A stretch of 64,000 nucleotides of DNA from Arabidopsis thaliana (GCF_000001735.4 NC_003076.8:5332001-5396000); one strand, 5' to 3'; counted from the stretch's first letter, positions 1 to 12,153 are shown. Translations and numbers: made by a program. The notes: a model not told the origin generated them from the sequence alone.

Positions 1-14
1 AAGCAAAGGTTACA

Positions 15-1102
15 TTATGCATTGGCACTAATCAAATTTGAATAGAGATTAAACTCGGGAAATAACAAACAGGATATATATCCAATGGATTTAGCCGCCG
101 AGAAAGCAACATCATCTGGTTTGGTTTCGGGGTCATGTGTAAACAGTCTTGGACATAGCACACGATCATAAAACAACAACTTCTTCTTCAACTTGCTAGT
201 GGCACGACAACGTACCTTAGGGTATTAGGCATATCAACATTTACTACCATATATATAGAATATATTTTGTCCCATGTCTGCCTGAATTGAACGACCATAT
301 CACTTGGGTGGGCCACTTCATCTCGGATACGCACAAGCGGTTGTCAAGATTGCACATGACGATCTCCTGAGGATCGGAATTGAGAAAGGGAGCTTTAGAG
401 ATGACTTGATAAGCTTCGGTGTGAAGATCAAAAGATGTAACTTTGGTTTCTTGGCACTCAGTGCACCAACGAAGCGACCCATCTACAAAGAGGGGACCAA
501 GGAAATCAACAACACGATAAGGAGCAGCTGGAGTGACATACCTCCAAGCGTTGGTGCTAAGGTCAAAAACTTCGCAGGTGGTAGCGGTTTCTTCTATGCC
601 TATTTCTGTAGAGTTGTATAGCCAAACGGGCTTGTATGTTGCCGCGAATATGCCTTTGCCAAATCCAAGCCTAAAGAGTCCGAGTTTAAGTATGTACAAA
701 ACTTCTCATATGTCGATCATGATTTGTTGATATTCGCAAAGAGGAAGAGGACGATACCATCTAGTTGTGGGGTTGACCACAAAACCCGGTTCTTTGGGAT
801 GGTAGAGACAAACGAGACCGTCACAGCTATTATATGATCAATGTAGTAGGGTTCCTTGTCCTTCTGCTCCCAAGGAGTAGGGATCCCACGTGCGGGGAGT
901 CGTCATTATATACGGTCACCATGAGAACAACTGGATCTCCTGATTGCTGACGATGCGTCAAGTGTTTTCCTTGGAAGAATTGGGATTCAATTGTTGATTT
1001 CCATTGCTTCGATACAGCCTTGAATCGAGGCAGAGAATTCACCGCAAGTCTCTCCAGGATTCGCTCTACTACATCATGTTGCAGCAGCGATTCAATCCTC
1101 AT
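15..1102 (-). pseudogene. F-box / F-box-associated protein, decayed
   Basis: A complete F-box protein can be traced, but not in one frame. Positions 1102-830 encode an F-box (MRIESLLQHDVVERILERL, then LPRFKAVSKQWKSTI) and end in a stop. The F-box-associated start SCDGLVCLYHPKEPG follows in a shifted frame. That frame has a stop near 703, then continues as the 151-aa piece at 699-244. A further shift near 285 restores the family's TWDKIYSI-like strand, and a C-terminal piece (KKKLLFYDRV onwards) ends at 15. The seen breaks are two frame shifts and at least one in-frame stop, all inside conserved F-box-associated sequence, so introns explain them poorly. Intact relatives are SCF ubiquitin-ligase substrate adaptors. 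A short N-terminal F-box peptide could still be expressed. Confidence 0.75.
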
Positions 1103-1873
1103 GCAACGTTATTCTTGTCTAGTCGTCTCAGTACGTACGTATATATAGTAGCAATTGATGAATAGATAATAGAGTCTTATTTATAAAAACAAGTACTCGC
1201 AGACAAATCCGGTTTTGTACTCAACCCTTCCTCGAGGAAAATCTATCTTCGTATTCCCTCTTTCTTTCTCCACACGACACACGACAAAGATCTTCCTTCT
1301 CCTAACTAAACATAGAAACATCTTCAAACCCTATCTCTGAATAAGTCTTATTTAAGTGAATACACATCTTTTTGGTATGTTTTGTTTACTTTTTTGAGAT
1401 TTTGAGTTATTTTCTAAACATTTCTACATTTGAAATATTACTTTATTATTAAAACATAGAAAACGTCTAACCGGTCGGACCAGGATGAACCATGATTCAT
1501 GACCCGAACTCACACCCGGTTTTGATAAAAGTTTTAAAAGAGACTACTAGACGACAAAAACAAAAACAAAGACTAGTAAATAAATTAAAAAATGACCCGA
1601 ACACACAGCCGGTTCAAAGTCCGGTTATTAAATCATTGATTAAAAAATTAAAAAACAAAGACTACTAGATGACAAAAACAAAGACCAGTAAAAAACGTTT
1701 TAAATATTTTTGCTGTAAAGTGTAAACTACATAAATTGTCTTTACGCAACACACCTCCACTCGCGCAGCCCAACCAAAAAAAAAGGTGCCCTGATTGTTT
1801 ACTCACCCAAAGTTTCTCTCTTTCTCTCTTCTCCTTCTGCTGTTTTCCGCCTCACACCATTACTCTCCCAGAA
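1103..1873. other. Intergenic and VAT1 leader, with a ~100-bp imperfect tandem duplication
   Basis: No gene is visible. Two imperfect copies of a segment beginning atgacccgaac and ending near actagtaaa lie at about 1499-1580 and 1592-1692. They share the ccggtt core and the actactaga-gacaaaaacaaa tract. The CT-rich stretch at about 1800-1870 looks like the 5' leader of the next gene. Confidence 0.6.
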
Positions 1874-4800
1874 ATGGCGGCGACGACGACTGCTACTTCA
1901 TTATTCTCATCTCGTCTTCACTTCCAGAATCAGAATCAAGGTTATGGGTTTCCGGCGAAAACCCCCAACTCCCTGCAAGTAAATCAGATCATCGACGGGA
2001 GGAAGATGAGGAATGCCACTGTTCTCTCAGCTGCTTCCACTGATAAAGCCATCACCACTGCTCAATCTGTAGCTCCGACGGCTTGTGATAGGTGCGTTTC
2101 TGTTACAAGTGAAAAACGAAAGCTTTGCTAATTTCGTCAATGTGGGGTGAGAAAAAGAAGAAGAACACTTTTGTTTCCTCTAATTCGAACTGGGTTCTTC
2201 TTCTCTCTCTCGGCCTCGCTTCCAATTTCTGCAATTAATTAGCTTCTTATTGTTTATGATTTGCTCAACAGTGTTTTGTTTATTCAGTTTCTATTGGCAT
2301 TGCGTGACTAGTAATGTTATAGATACTAAAAATTCAAGCTGTGATTTTAGTACTACTGTAGATCTTCCCTTTTCCAGTATTGGAATCGAATATGTCTGGT
2401 CAACATCAAAGAAGATTCTGTTTCCTCTTTTTCTCCACGAATAGTGACTTTGTTCAACTGAATATACTTGTATGAGGATTTGTTTATCTGGTCAACAAGT
2501 TATTTCTCGGATTAAGTGTTCTGCGTCTCTCTTACTAAAAATCTCGCCAATTGATTTGCAGAGTAAGGAGGCATACAATCTCGGTGTTTGTGGGCGATGA
2601 GAGCGGTATAATAAATAGAATTGCTGGAGTATTTGCTAGAAGGGGATACAATATTGAGTCCCTTGCCGTAGGATTGAATGAAGACAAGGCTCTGTTTACT
2701 ATAGTTGTTCTTGGAACAGATAAAGTCTTGCAGCAAGTTGTAGAACAGCTTAACAAGCTCGTCAATGTCATCAAGGTTTTTATCTTGTTCTCTATTGAAT
2801 CTAGTCTTGGCTATAACTTGCTGCTTTGTTTAAGAATTTTTTTGAGCTTATATATACTTTAATGAATCATGACTATTATCTTATACTCATAATGGTTTGT
2901 TCAGGTGGAAGATCTCTCCAAGGAGCCCCATGTAGAACGTGAGTTAATGCTCATTAAACTTAACGCTGATCCAAGCACCCGCTCAGAGGTAAAGAATAAT
3001 TCATCTTGCAAAAATATTGGGTGGATGTTCAAAGTTGTTTTTTCGTTATGCTTGATGCAGTTGCATTAAAAACATCAAGGATATGGATGAAAGGAAGCAT
3101 TTATTCTTTATGATTAATTGAGTCACAGTACAGAGTCTTTTTTATCTTTCTATGATTAGTCAAGTCGCATTAAAATCTCAAGGATATAGATGAATATAGA
3201 TGAAAAGAGGTTTTCTTCCTTGTTATTAATGGAGTCACAGCAAATGTTTTTTACTTCTTACGATTGATCAGTTCACATTAAAATCTCAAGGATATAGATT
3301 AGATGAAGCTATGTTTTAAAAAAACTGTTTTTTTATGAAGTTTCCATGTACTGCAGATCATGTGGTTGGTGGATATCTTTAGAGCAAAAATCGTGGATAC
3401 CTCAGAGCAATCTCTAACGATTGAGGTCAGACCTTTTCTTCAGTTTATATGTGCTCAGATCATATGGTCAAAATGGTTCCACTAAGTCTCATTTTTTATT
3501 GTGTAGGTAACTGGAGACCCTGGAAAAATGGTTGCACTAACGACAAACTTAGAGAAGTTTGGAATAAAAGAAATTGCGAGAACAGGGAAGGTAATTTTTC
3601 ACTTTCAACCACTTTTTGCTCCAATCCTTCTTAACTGTCAACAACGTCTGGCTCTAAATGTCTTCAAATTACATCTTCTGTCTTGAAAAAGCTTGTTTGA
3701 ACGGTTGGACTCACATGTATCATTACTTGTAGCCACTTGGAGCCTCTTTTTTTTTTTTTTTTTTTTTTGGTCTATTATGTCACACATACAGACCCGAGTT
3801 CCTTTGGTGAATCTCAGGACACTCTAAATGGCAGAGCACATGAAATTCCCAGTTTAGCTTTAAATACATGTTCACATCTTACATGAAAACTGATTAAATT
3901 ACTTAATCTCTAATGCGGATTTTATCTTCTTTTCCATGTAGTTAATTTCTGCGTTTCACTGACTATAATGAGTAATTTTAAGAATCAGCTTTTTTAATCC
4001 TAACTGTTGTTGTATACTACTACTCTAGATTGCTCTGAGACGGGAAAAGATGGGAGAAACCGCTCCGTTTTGGAGATTTTCAGCGGCATCATATCCACAT
4101 CTTGTAAAGGAATCATCTCATGAGACTGTTGCAGAGAAAACAAAACTAGCATTGACTGGAAATGGCAATGCATCATCCGGGGTATAGAAATATTAGCTAA
4201 TTTATTTTCTCCCTGTGTATATCTAAGCACTAGTAGATTGAACGAGATTAACTGATACTTTATTTTAGGGTGACGTTTATCCAGTGGAACCCTATAACGA
4301 TTTCAAACCGGTCCTTGACGCTCATTGGGGAATGGTCTACGATGAAGATGTAAGACACGTTTCTCGGATACTGCATTCGTTTTATAATTTTCTTTTTGAT
4401 CCAGTAAATCCTTCGAAATTAGAGGTCAAAGTGAACTAAAACTGTTTACCTTTTTGCAGTCGAGCGGACTTCGGTCCCACACATTATCTTTACTTGTGGC
4501 CAACGTTCCCGGAGTTCTCAATCTAATAACTGGAGCTATCTCTAGAAGAGGTTATAACATCCAGGTTATTATGCACACACTTTTGCTTTTAGCTTCACCG
4601 ATGTGATGCATACTACTCATTTCTCTCAAGAGTATGTGAAAGTTGTTGCTTTTATTGCTCTAGAGTCTAGCTGTTGGTCCTGCTGAGAAAGAGGGCTTAT
4701 CTCGGATTACAACAGTTATTCCCGGAACTGATGAAAATATAGATAAATTGGTTAGGCAGCTCCAGAAGTTGATTGATCTTCAGGAGGTGAGCTAATGATT

Positions 4801-5387
4801 CGAAACCGTAGTGTACTTTGGTTTTAATTTTAATTTTATATGTCTAATAACGTTTCCCTTTCATTGGCTTTTCTAGATCCAAAATATAACGCACATGCCA
4901 TTTGCGGAGCGAGAACTGATGCTCATCAAAGTAGCTGCTGATACTTCTGCAAGGAGAGATGTTTTAGATATTGCTCAAGTTTTCCGTGCTAAAGCCATTG
5001 ATGTCTCTGATCATACTATCACCCTTGAGGTGCTGATATCATATCTCCCTGAACTTTACAACAAAAAGCTCTCGTAGCTTTCTGATATTTCAAGCTTGAG
5101 ATGAGATCTAGTAGCTGATGAAATCCGTCGATTTGCAGGTTACAGGGGATCTCAGAAAAATGTCTGCATTACAAACGCAGTTAGAGGCCTATGGAATCTG
5201 CGAGGTTAAAAAAAAGTTTCTTGATTTATCTCTAATCTCTTCACAGACACGGTCACTGTTGTGTCTGGCGATTCTTATGGTTTGTGTTTTATGAAAATTG
5301 AAGGTGGCTCGGACAGGAAGAGTGGCATTGGTAAGAGAATCTGGAGTGGATTCGACTTATCTTCGTGGATACTCTCTTCCTTTGTAG
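1874..5387 (+). CDS. VAT1: Acetolactate (acetohydroxyacid) synthase regulatory subunit, plastid
   Basis: The 477-aa protein is encoded by 12 exons: 1874-2091, 2562-2775, 2905-2988, 3357-3425, 3507-3590, 4029-4181, 4269-4349, 4460-4564, 4664-4786, 4877-5029, 5139-5204 and 5304-5387. The first ~75 residues are Ser/Thr-rich, as in a plastid transit peptide. Two tandem small-subunit repeats follow. Each has an ACT domain ([19 protein letters not shown] and [20 protein letters not shown]) and an ERELMLIK-x-VTGD C-terminal region. Plant regulatory subunits characteristically carry this duplication, where bacterial IlvN/IlvH have one copy. The subunit activates the catalytic enzyme and confers feedback inhibition by branched-chain amino acids. 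The locus matches Arabidopsis VALINE-TOLERANT 1 (AIP3). The start is the ATG in the context gaaATGGCGG. Confidence 0.95.
3051..3325 (+). repeat. Degenerate ~100-bp tandem repeats in VAT1 intron 3
   Basis: The core cattaaaatctcaaggatat recurs three times (near 3064, 3168 and 3277). It alternates with gagtcacag-type sequence (near 3121 and 3231), giving about 2.5 copies. The intron is 368 bp, much longer than its neighbours, so the repeat accounts for most of it. Confidence 0.7.
3747..3768 (+). repeat. Poly-T tract in VAT1 intron 5
   Basis: An uninterrupted run of about 22 T lies inside the 438-bp intron between exons 5 and 6. It has no flanking duplication or coding remnant that would mark a retroposon tail. 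Confidence 0.8.
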
Positions 5388-6118
5388 TTCTAGAGGTTAG
5401 TAATCTCTTTTATAATCACAGATGCATCATGCATTGTTGTCGTTTTACATCATCATCATCTGTGTTATATATCAAAGGAAATTCTTGTGCAGAGGACTTG
5501 CCGCAAGCTTCAGTGTCGTTCCTGGAAACTAGTCAAAAGGACTGCACGTTGTTTCAGCATCTGTGATTGATTGCTTCCTCACGAGTCATGGCGCTTCGAG
5601 TTGTTGTTATAGGAGGAGCTATTTTATGAACTAAAAATAAATAATTATCTTTGTTCCGTTAAATTAGTTTTGCATACTAATCAAATGTAGAACACTGTTA
5701 CTAGTTTGTCACTTATTTAGTATCAAAGACGTGTATTAGTATATACTCCAATCGATCTTAACTTAACAATTAAGCTCTAACCGGACCGGACTTGGTTAGA
5801 TCTTAACTTAACAATTAAGCTTTAACCGGACCGGACTTGGTTAGAATCCTTCCTTGCGAACCAAATTAGGGCAAACTTGTAATATTGAGGAAACGTTTAA
5901 TTCTTTTCGTGTTTCTTCTTCGCAGCAATTGCAGAAACTTAAAAAAAAAAACTCAAAAATTAGATCTTAATTCGAGGATTCTACTTCTGAATCTGAGGAA
6001 AAGCTATCCCAGATCCGATCAGATCTGTTTTGTTGATTCTCTTCTTCTTCAGTCAGTGGAAGCTATGATGGATTGCTAAAAGAGAATACAATACGCACGA
6101 AGCCACGCTTGAGAAACC
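5388..6118. other. VAT1 3' end, short intergenic space and COG1 leader
   Basis: This holds the 3' UTR of VAT1, an AT-rich spacer carrying a perfect-length 45-bp tandem duplication (5756-5845), and the probable 5' leader of COG1. The short frame at 5885-6079 begins at a non-ATG codon and looks like leader sequence. Confidence 0.5.
5756..5845. repeat. 45-bp tandem duplication, two copies
   Basis: The copies at 5756-5800 and 5801-5845 are head-to-tail and differ at a single base (ctctaacc versus ctttaacc). Each carries the palindromic core ccggaccgg and the self-complementary cttaacaattaag. Near-identity implies a recent duplication. Confidence 0.92.
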
Positions 6119-9100
6119 ATGAGAATGTCATCAGCTTCCGCCGGGGAATACCGGCCTTCCGCCGTAAGTCTCAGCAGTAACGGAGGTGGTCAACGAGATG
6201 CTGAGTCTCTTTTTCGCACGAAACCAATGTCGGAGATTCGAATTGTGGAGTCGGCGACTAGGAAGAACATCGAGGATAAGAAAGAGGAGCTTCGGCAACT
6301 CGTTGGGACTAGGTACCGTGATCTAATCGACTCAGCTGACTCGATTGTTCACATGAAGTCGCTCTGTGAGTCGATCTCAGCCAATATCTCTTCGATCCAC
6401 GGTAACATTCGATCGCTTTCTTCTTCTTCTGTAGCGGAAACTCCTAAGCTTGCTAGCCTTAACCCAGTACGAGTCAATGTCTATGGGATCGCTTGTCGTG
6501 TTAAGTATCTGGTGGATACGCCTGAGAATATATGGGGATGCCTTGACGAGTCTATGTTTCTAGAGGCTGCGGGGAGGTACATGCGTGCTCAGCATGTGCA
6601 GCAGAGACTGATCAAGTTGGAGGGATGTGGTGGTGGTGTAGCAGAGGTGGATCAGAGTAAGCTGTTGGCGAATTTTCCACTATTGGAGCACCAATGGCAG
6701 ATAGTTGAGAGTTTTAAGGCTCAGATTTCGCAGAGGAGCCATGAGCGGCTTCTAGATCCGGGTTTAGGACTGGGAGCTTATGTGGATGCCTTAACTGCTG
6801 TCGCGGTGGTTGATGAGCTTGATCCAGAGCAAGTGCTTGAGTTGTTTCTAGACTCGAGGAAGACTTGGATTCTGCAAAAGTTGAATGCTTGTACTGGTGA
6901 GGATGCGGGTGAGGTTGTTTTGGTGTTTTGTGATGTGTTAAGTGTGATTCAGGTTACAGTGGGACAAGTTGGGGAACTCTTCTTGCAAGCCTTGACTGAC
7001 ATGCCTCTATTTTATAAAACAATCTTGAGTACCCCTCCAGCTTCTCAACTGTTTGGTGGAATTCCGAATCCAGAGGAAGAGGTTGAGTTGTGGAAATCCT
7101 TCAGAGATAAACTGGAATCCGTTATGCTCATCCTTGATAAAAATGACGTTTCTAAGTCTTGTCTGACTTGGTTGAGGGAATGCGGTGGACAGATTGTTGG
7201 TAAGGTTAGTGGGAAGCATTTGATTGAAGCTATAGTTACTGGCGCGGAGCTTGGATCAGCCGAAAAGTTGATAAGGGAGACCATGGATAGCAAAGATGTC
7301 TTGAGGGGTAGTTTGGATTGGCTTAAAAGTGTTTTCGGGTCTGAGGTAGAGTTGCCTTGGAATAGAATCCGAGAGCTTGTTCTGGGGGATGATTTGAACC
7401 TATGGGATGAAATATTTGAGAAGGCCTTTGTGGAAAGGATGAAATCTATCATTGACTCCAAATTTGAGAATTTGACTAAAGCTGTCAATGTAGCAGATTC
7501 GGTACATGCTTATAGTGAGATTACTGGTGAGAAAATCAACTTCCAAGCATACTTAAACAGACCTTCTACAGGTGGTGGTGTCTGGTTCATTGAGCCTAAT
7601 TCAAAGAAAGTTGGTCTTATTTCCGGAAATAAATCATCACCTGAAGAAAGCGACTTCCAAAGTTGTCTAACTGCGTACTTTGGTCCTGAAGTTAGCCAAA
7701 TGAGAGATGCAGTTGATAGGCGCTGCCATAGTGTTTTGGAAGACCTCCTAAGCTTCTTCGAGTCAGAAAAGGCAGGTCCAAGGTTAAAGGATCTTGCACC
7801 ATACGTGCAGAATAAGTGTTATGACAGTGTCTCAGCACTTCTTGCAGATGTAGATAAAGAACTTGAATTTCTATGTGCTGCCGTGAAGAAAGAGAACAAG
7901 GACAGTGAAGCAATTCCACCTGCTATAATAATTGAGAAATCACTTTTTATGGGACGCCTTTTGTTTGCATTGCTGAACCACTCAAAACATGTTCCCTTAA
8001 TTCTCGGTTCTCCAAGATTGTGGTGTAGAGAAACTATGACTGCAGTTTCTGATAAGTTGTCATCCTTGTTGAGGCAGCCAAGATTTAGCTCGAATACTCC
8101 AGCCACTGCTGACAGCCCTGGAAAGCAATTGCATACCGATCTTAGAAAGCAGACTTCATTAGCTGTTGCTGCACTACTGGGAGCGGAAGAGAAAACAAGT
8201 CCAAAATTTGAAGAGCTTAATAGAACTATGCGAGATCTGTGCATCAAGGCTCATACATTGTGGATAAAGTGGTTATCTGATGAGCTTTCAGCTATTCTCT
8301 TGCGTGATCTTAGGAGTGATGATGGATTGTCTGCTACAACTCCTTTAAGGGTAACTAAATATGTTTTTATCCTTTGTCTGTATTTTCTTGTCTTTTATTT
8401 CGTTCTGCTTAGTTGTCTCTCCTGCATCGGTTTAGAAAGAGCTGACTAAATCGACAGAGGTAGTTAGTTTGCTTATGTCCTATGTTGAAATTCTTTGTTT
8501 TTGGTGAAGATGATTCTGAACTACTCTGATTTTTTGAAGTTATTATGCTATAGTTTATACTTCCTCTTGCATTTCAATAGTCATATGCAAGGTTAATATT
8601 GTAGTGTCCTGCTCATCTTTTAAGAATGATATAGGGATGGGAAGAGACAATAGTGAAGCAAGAGCAGGACGAGAGTCAATCTGAGTTGAAGATATCACTT
8701 CCATCGTTGCCTTCACTCTATATGATTTCATTTCTCTGTCGGGCATCAGAAGAAATTCATCGAATTGGAGGTCACGTACTGGATAGGTCTATTTTGCAAA
8801 AATTTGCTTCAAGCCTGTTGGAGAAGGTGCGTTGTCTCTGGTTACTTCCTTCTTTTCTTTTTTTTTCCATCTACGACAGAGATATTTCTGGCAAGAAAAA
8901 GTTTATTTTTCTCTTCAAAATTTTCAGAGCTGTTTGATAATTTTTGTTTCCTATTGATACTTTTTCACTTTCATCAGTAAACATTTCCAAGCTAGTGATT
9001 GCCTATAAGAATGATTTTTTCAACCTTCCATTGTACAATGCAGATCACCATTATTTATGAGGATTTCTTATCTGCCAGGGAGGCCAGCGAACCCCAAATT

Positions 9101-10186
9101 TCAGAGAAAGGAGTTTTACAAATTTTGCTGGATTTGAGATTTGCAGCTGACGTTCTTTCTGGGGGTGATACTAGCACCAATGTGGAGACACCAAAGAGCA
9201 CAATAAATAGATCGGCTTACAGGCGAAGGCAGGATCAACAGAAAACAAAGTTAGTCAATAGAGGTCGCATTGATGGAGTGACCTCCCAACTAACCCAAAA
9301 GTTGGATCCCATAGACTGGCTTACGTAAGAAATCTTATCCCTAATCTTTACCTACGTCATATATTATCTTTTACTATTTTGGCTGCTCTATCGTCTTGTT
9401 GTCACTCTGATTCTAGTATTTTGAATATCAAAAAAGGTACGAGCCTTATCTTTGGGAGAACGAAAAGCAGTCGTACCTACGCCATGCTGTACTCTTTGGT
9501 TTCTTTGTGCAACTAAACCGAATGTACACAGATACTGCGCAGAAACTATCAATTAATATAGAATCAAATATCATGCCATGTTCCACAGTTCCCCGCTTCA
9601 AATACCTTCCCATAAGGTAAGATTTTCTTCTTCTACATCTAACATTGTTTGTATGTTTGTAGCTTTTAAAAAAAATTGGGAAACTAGTTTCTGCTATCAG
9701 AAGTCTTCTTTTTGACCTTTTTAAAATTTGGGAAACTAGTTTCTGATATCAGAAGTCTTCGTTTCGGGTCAAATGCAGCGCTCCAGCTCTGTCATCTAGA
9801 AGTACAAATAAGGTCTCTATTCCAGTTACATCAAATGATGCTTCGGCAAGAAACTCATGGAAGGCATTTACAAACGGCGAGCAATCTCAAACAAGTGATT
9901 TAGAAGAAAATTCCAATTTCGGCGTGGCTTTTAAGTCTTTCATGCAGGTAAAGGTTTAGGCTTTGGTTAATTAATGGCTACAATGTTGTAATCGGGTTTA
10001 GTATATTAGACCATGTATAAATTGTTTTTTCAGGAAAGCACATTGAAACTGGGATCAATATTAACTGATGGACAAGTGGGAATATTCAAGGACAGATCAG
10101 CAGCCGCTATGTCGACATTTGGCGATATACTACCGGCTCAAGCAGCTGGTTTACTCTCTTCTTTCACAAACACCAGGTCCGAGTGA
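6119..10186 (+). CDS. COG1: Conserved oligomeric Golgi complex subunit 1 (Vps51/Vps67 family)
   Basis: The 1,068-aa protein is encoded by six exons: 6119-8350, 8635-8826, 9044-9324, 9437-9616, 9779-9947 and 10034-10186. The N-terminus (residues ~35-105) has the Vps51-family helix: SESLFRT-like start, [19 protein letters not shown], then [18 protein letters not shown]. The rest is a helical rod, with [16 protein letters not shown] across the first junction. Family members form the COG tethering complex that retrieves vesicles within the Golgi. The length is typical of plant COG1. The chosen start gives a contiguous 744-codon first exon. If intron 1 is retained, the frame stops at 8447-8449. 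Confidence 0.94.
9664..9768 (+). repeat. ~52-bp tandem duplication in COG1 intron 4
   Basis: The segment gggaaactagtttctg-tatcagaagtcttc occurs near 9678 and again near 9730, each preceded by a ttttaaaa tract. The copies differ at only a few bases. They occupy most of the 162-bp intron just upstream of the acceptor, so the duplication happened inside the intron. Confidence 0.85.
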
Positions 10187-10578
10187 TGATCAACCAGTTT
10201 TGAGACTAAACCGTCATTTTCAACCCGAATTTCCTGCCGTCGGTTTATGATTCACACACAAGAAACGAAGAAGCTGATTCATGAACCAAAAACTAGAGAT
10301 ATCTTCATTGCTATACAAGTTTTACAAAAACGAGAGAACAGGTTTTGTAATAGGTTTTGATTTATTGTTTCTTATATGCTTCTTTTATAAGGAACATGTA
10401 ATTAAGTAAAAAAAAAAGATTTGGTTCAACATAATCCTCAGACCAATTACAATCAAGGATCGCTAAAACATCTGACTTCCATCAAGTTAAAGTTTGGCTA
10501 CATATAACCACGCCACCACAGTATTCAGATCACTAAAACATCTGATTTCTATCAAGTTAACATCCCGGTAAAGCAGAT
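10187..10578. other. Convergent 3' flanks of COG1 and UCH1, with a 33-bp direct repeat
   Basis: This 392-bp stretch separates two converging genes and should hold both polyadenylation regions. A 33-bp element (ctaaaacatctga core, ending atcaagttaa) occurs at 10458-10490 and 10528-10560 with three mismatches. No coding potential was seen. Confidence 0.6.
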
Positions 10579-12153
10579 TTAGGGATGGTGCTTAGCAATG
10601 AGAGGTTTCAGCTTCTTCTTGTCAGCAAGAATCTTGAGGAAGTTGAAGAGGAAAGGGACATAGTTGTGTTTCCTTCTCATGTTCTCTTTCTTCCAGTTCT
10701 TAGATTTCTCCTCCTCCATTACAATCTTTTGTGAAACAGTCTCTATCCCGATATTGACTTCCGAAAGCTCTCTATCAAGAGCCTCGTAACTGCTTTTCTC
10801 AGCGTATTTATCAGCTTGCAAAGCACCTAACTGCTGCAAAACCCTCTCTCGCTTTCTTTGATACTCTTTCAGTTCAGCTACATACATCTCTTTCCTGTTC
10901 TTAACTACAGCTAAGAGACTAAACCGAATCTCATTCTGCGAATACCGGTCAATCTGCTCTTGTACCACAGGTTGGACCATTCTGAGCCACTCGATTCCTT
11001 CTGGCTCACCCAGACACTGTCCAAGACTAATGGGTCCTTCTTTAAGACCATCGAGCTCATATAAGATACCATCAACAGGTAAGTAGCTGATGTAATGATA
11101 CACATCATCATCTTCGTCTAGATTTTTCGCAGCAGCTAATTCTTCATCTTCCATGATGGAAGACGGGTCAGGCCTGGCAAATGTGTTGTGAGCTGCACGT
11201 ATTGCCTCATTGTTGTTGATGGCTAAACCTTTCAGTTCAGGAGGAAATTCTTTGGCGAATTGTTTCAGTTCTGATAGTTCTGAGCCAATATCAATACTCG
11301 AAGAGTTCATGAGGACTGATAATATCGCTTGGGTCGCACAAGCATTGTTGATTATCTGCAAGAAACACATAGTTTATAAAAAAGGTAATGATTGGAAAAT
11401 CCGTGAGTCACAAATCTAATGTGAGAGTAAAAGACCTGGCTTGCAAAGAAGAAATTCGGGTTTGGCTCTGTGATGACAACACGATTCTCCTTTTCTTCTG
11501 GACGCCACTTGTAAAGCAATATCAATCCATAGACAGGTCTGCAAATATCAGACAACTCAAGGTAAATTTGACTTTGTTTTTCTTCTGTTTCGAACAATAG
11601 AAGATGAAAGAGTAACAAGTAAACTACCTTATTTCATCCAGAGAGTTGAAGTCCAAGGAATACAATTCCTCAACCTGCACACCTTTCACTTGCATTTGTT
11701 GTATAATCTCAGTGAAAATACCTAAAAATATAGAATACAGAAAACCAAAAAATATGAAGAAATAACAAACAAGAAAGCGACATTGGTCTTACTCACATAT
11801 ATGGCACAATGGCTATCGAGAGACACTAATCCACTTAGTATAAGACAAACACCATTGTTGATATATAATTTCAAAAAGCATCAATACTTTTATTTTCCAA
11901 TCCTCACACAGTAAGTATCACCTCTTGTAGATGCAGAGAAGACTATTTTCAACATTTGTTGGCTTCTAATTTGACAAAATCCAAACATAAATCAGATTCT
12001 ACAGGAAGCCAAGACTATTTTCCAAACATTTTTAGTGCTCCACTATCAAAACCTCGTTACTGACATCATCTCTTTATATATCCAGAAAACAGGAACCCCA
12101 AATTGTTAAAGAGAATATATACCAGGATCAGATTCTACAGGAAGCCAAGACAT
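10579..12153 (-). CDS. UCH1: Ubiquitin C-terminal hydrolase, UCH37/UCH-L5 type
   Basis: The 334-aa protein is read from 12153-12123, 11721-11628, 11538-11436 and 11355-10579. It starts [16 protein letters not shown]. The catalytic set is visible: oxyanion Gln76 (NFFFASQ), nucleophile Cys82 (NNACATQA), His163 ([10 protein letters not shown]) and Asp178 (LYELDGL). An intron falls exactly between Gln76 and the Cys82 exon. Residues ~220-334 form the helical UCH37-type extension ending [19 protein letters not shown], which in animals mediates proteasome binding. The protein removes ubiquitin from small adducts or proteasome-bound chains. Exon 1 is only 31 nt and has no ATG alternative in the intron copy described separately. 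The locus matches Arabidopsis UCH1. Confidence 0.94.
11991..12015 (-). repeat. 25-bp exact copy of UCH1 exon 1 inside its own intron 1
   Basis: Positions 11991-12015 are identical to 12127-12151, which lies inside coding exon 1. The copy diverges exactly at the start codon (aagacta instead of aagacat), so it cannot initiate translation. The copies lie 136 bp apart. Confidence 0.9.
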
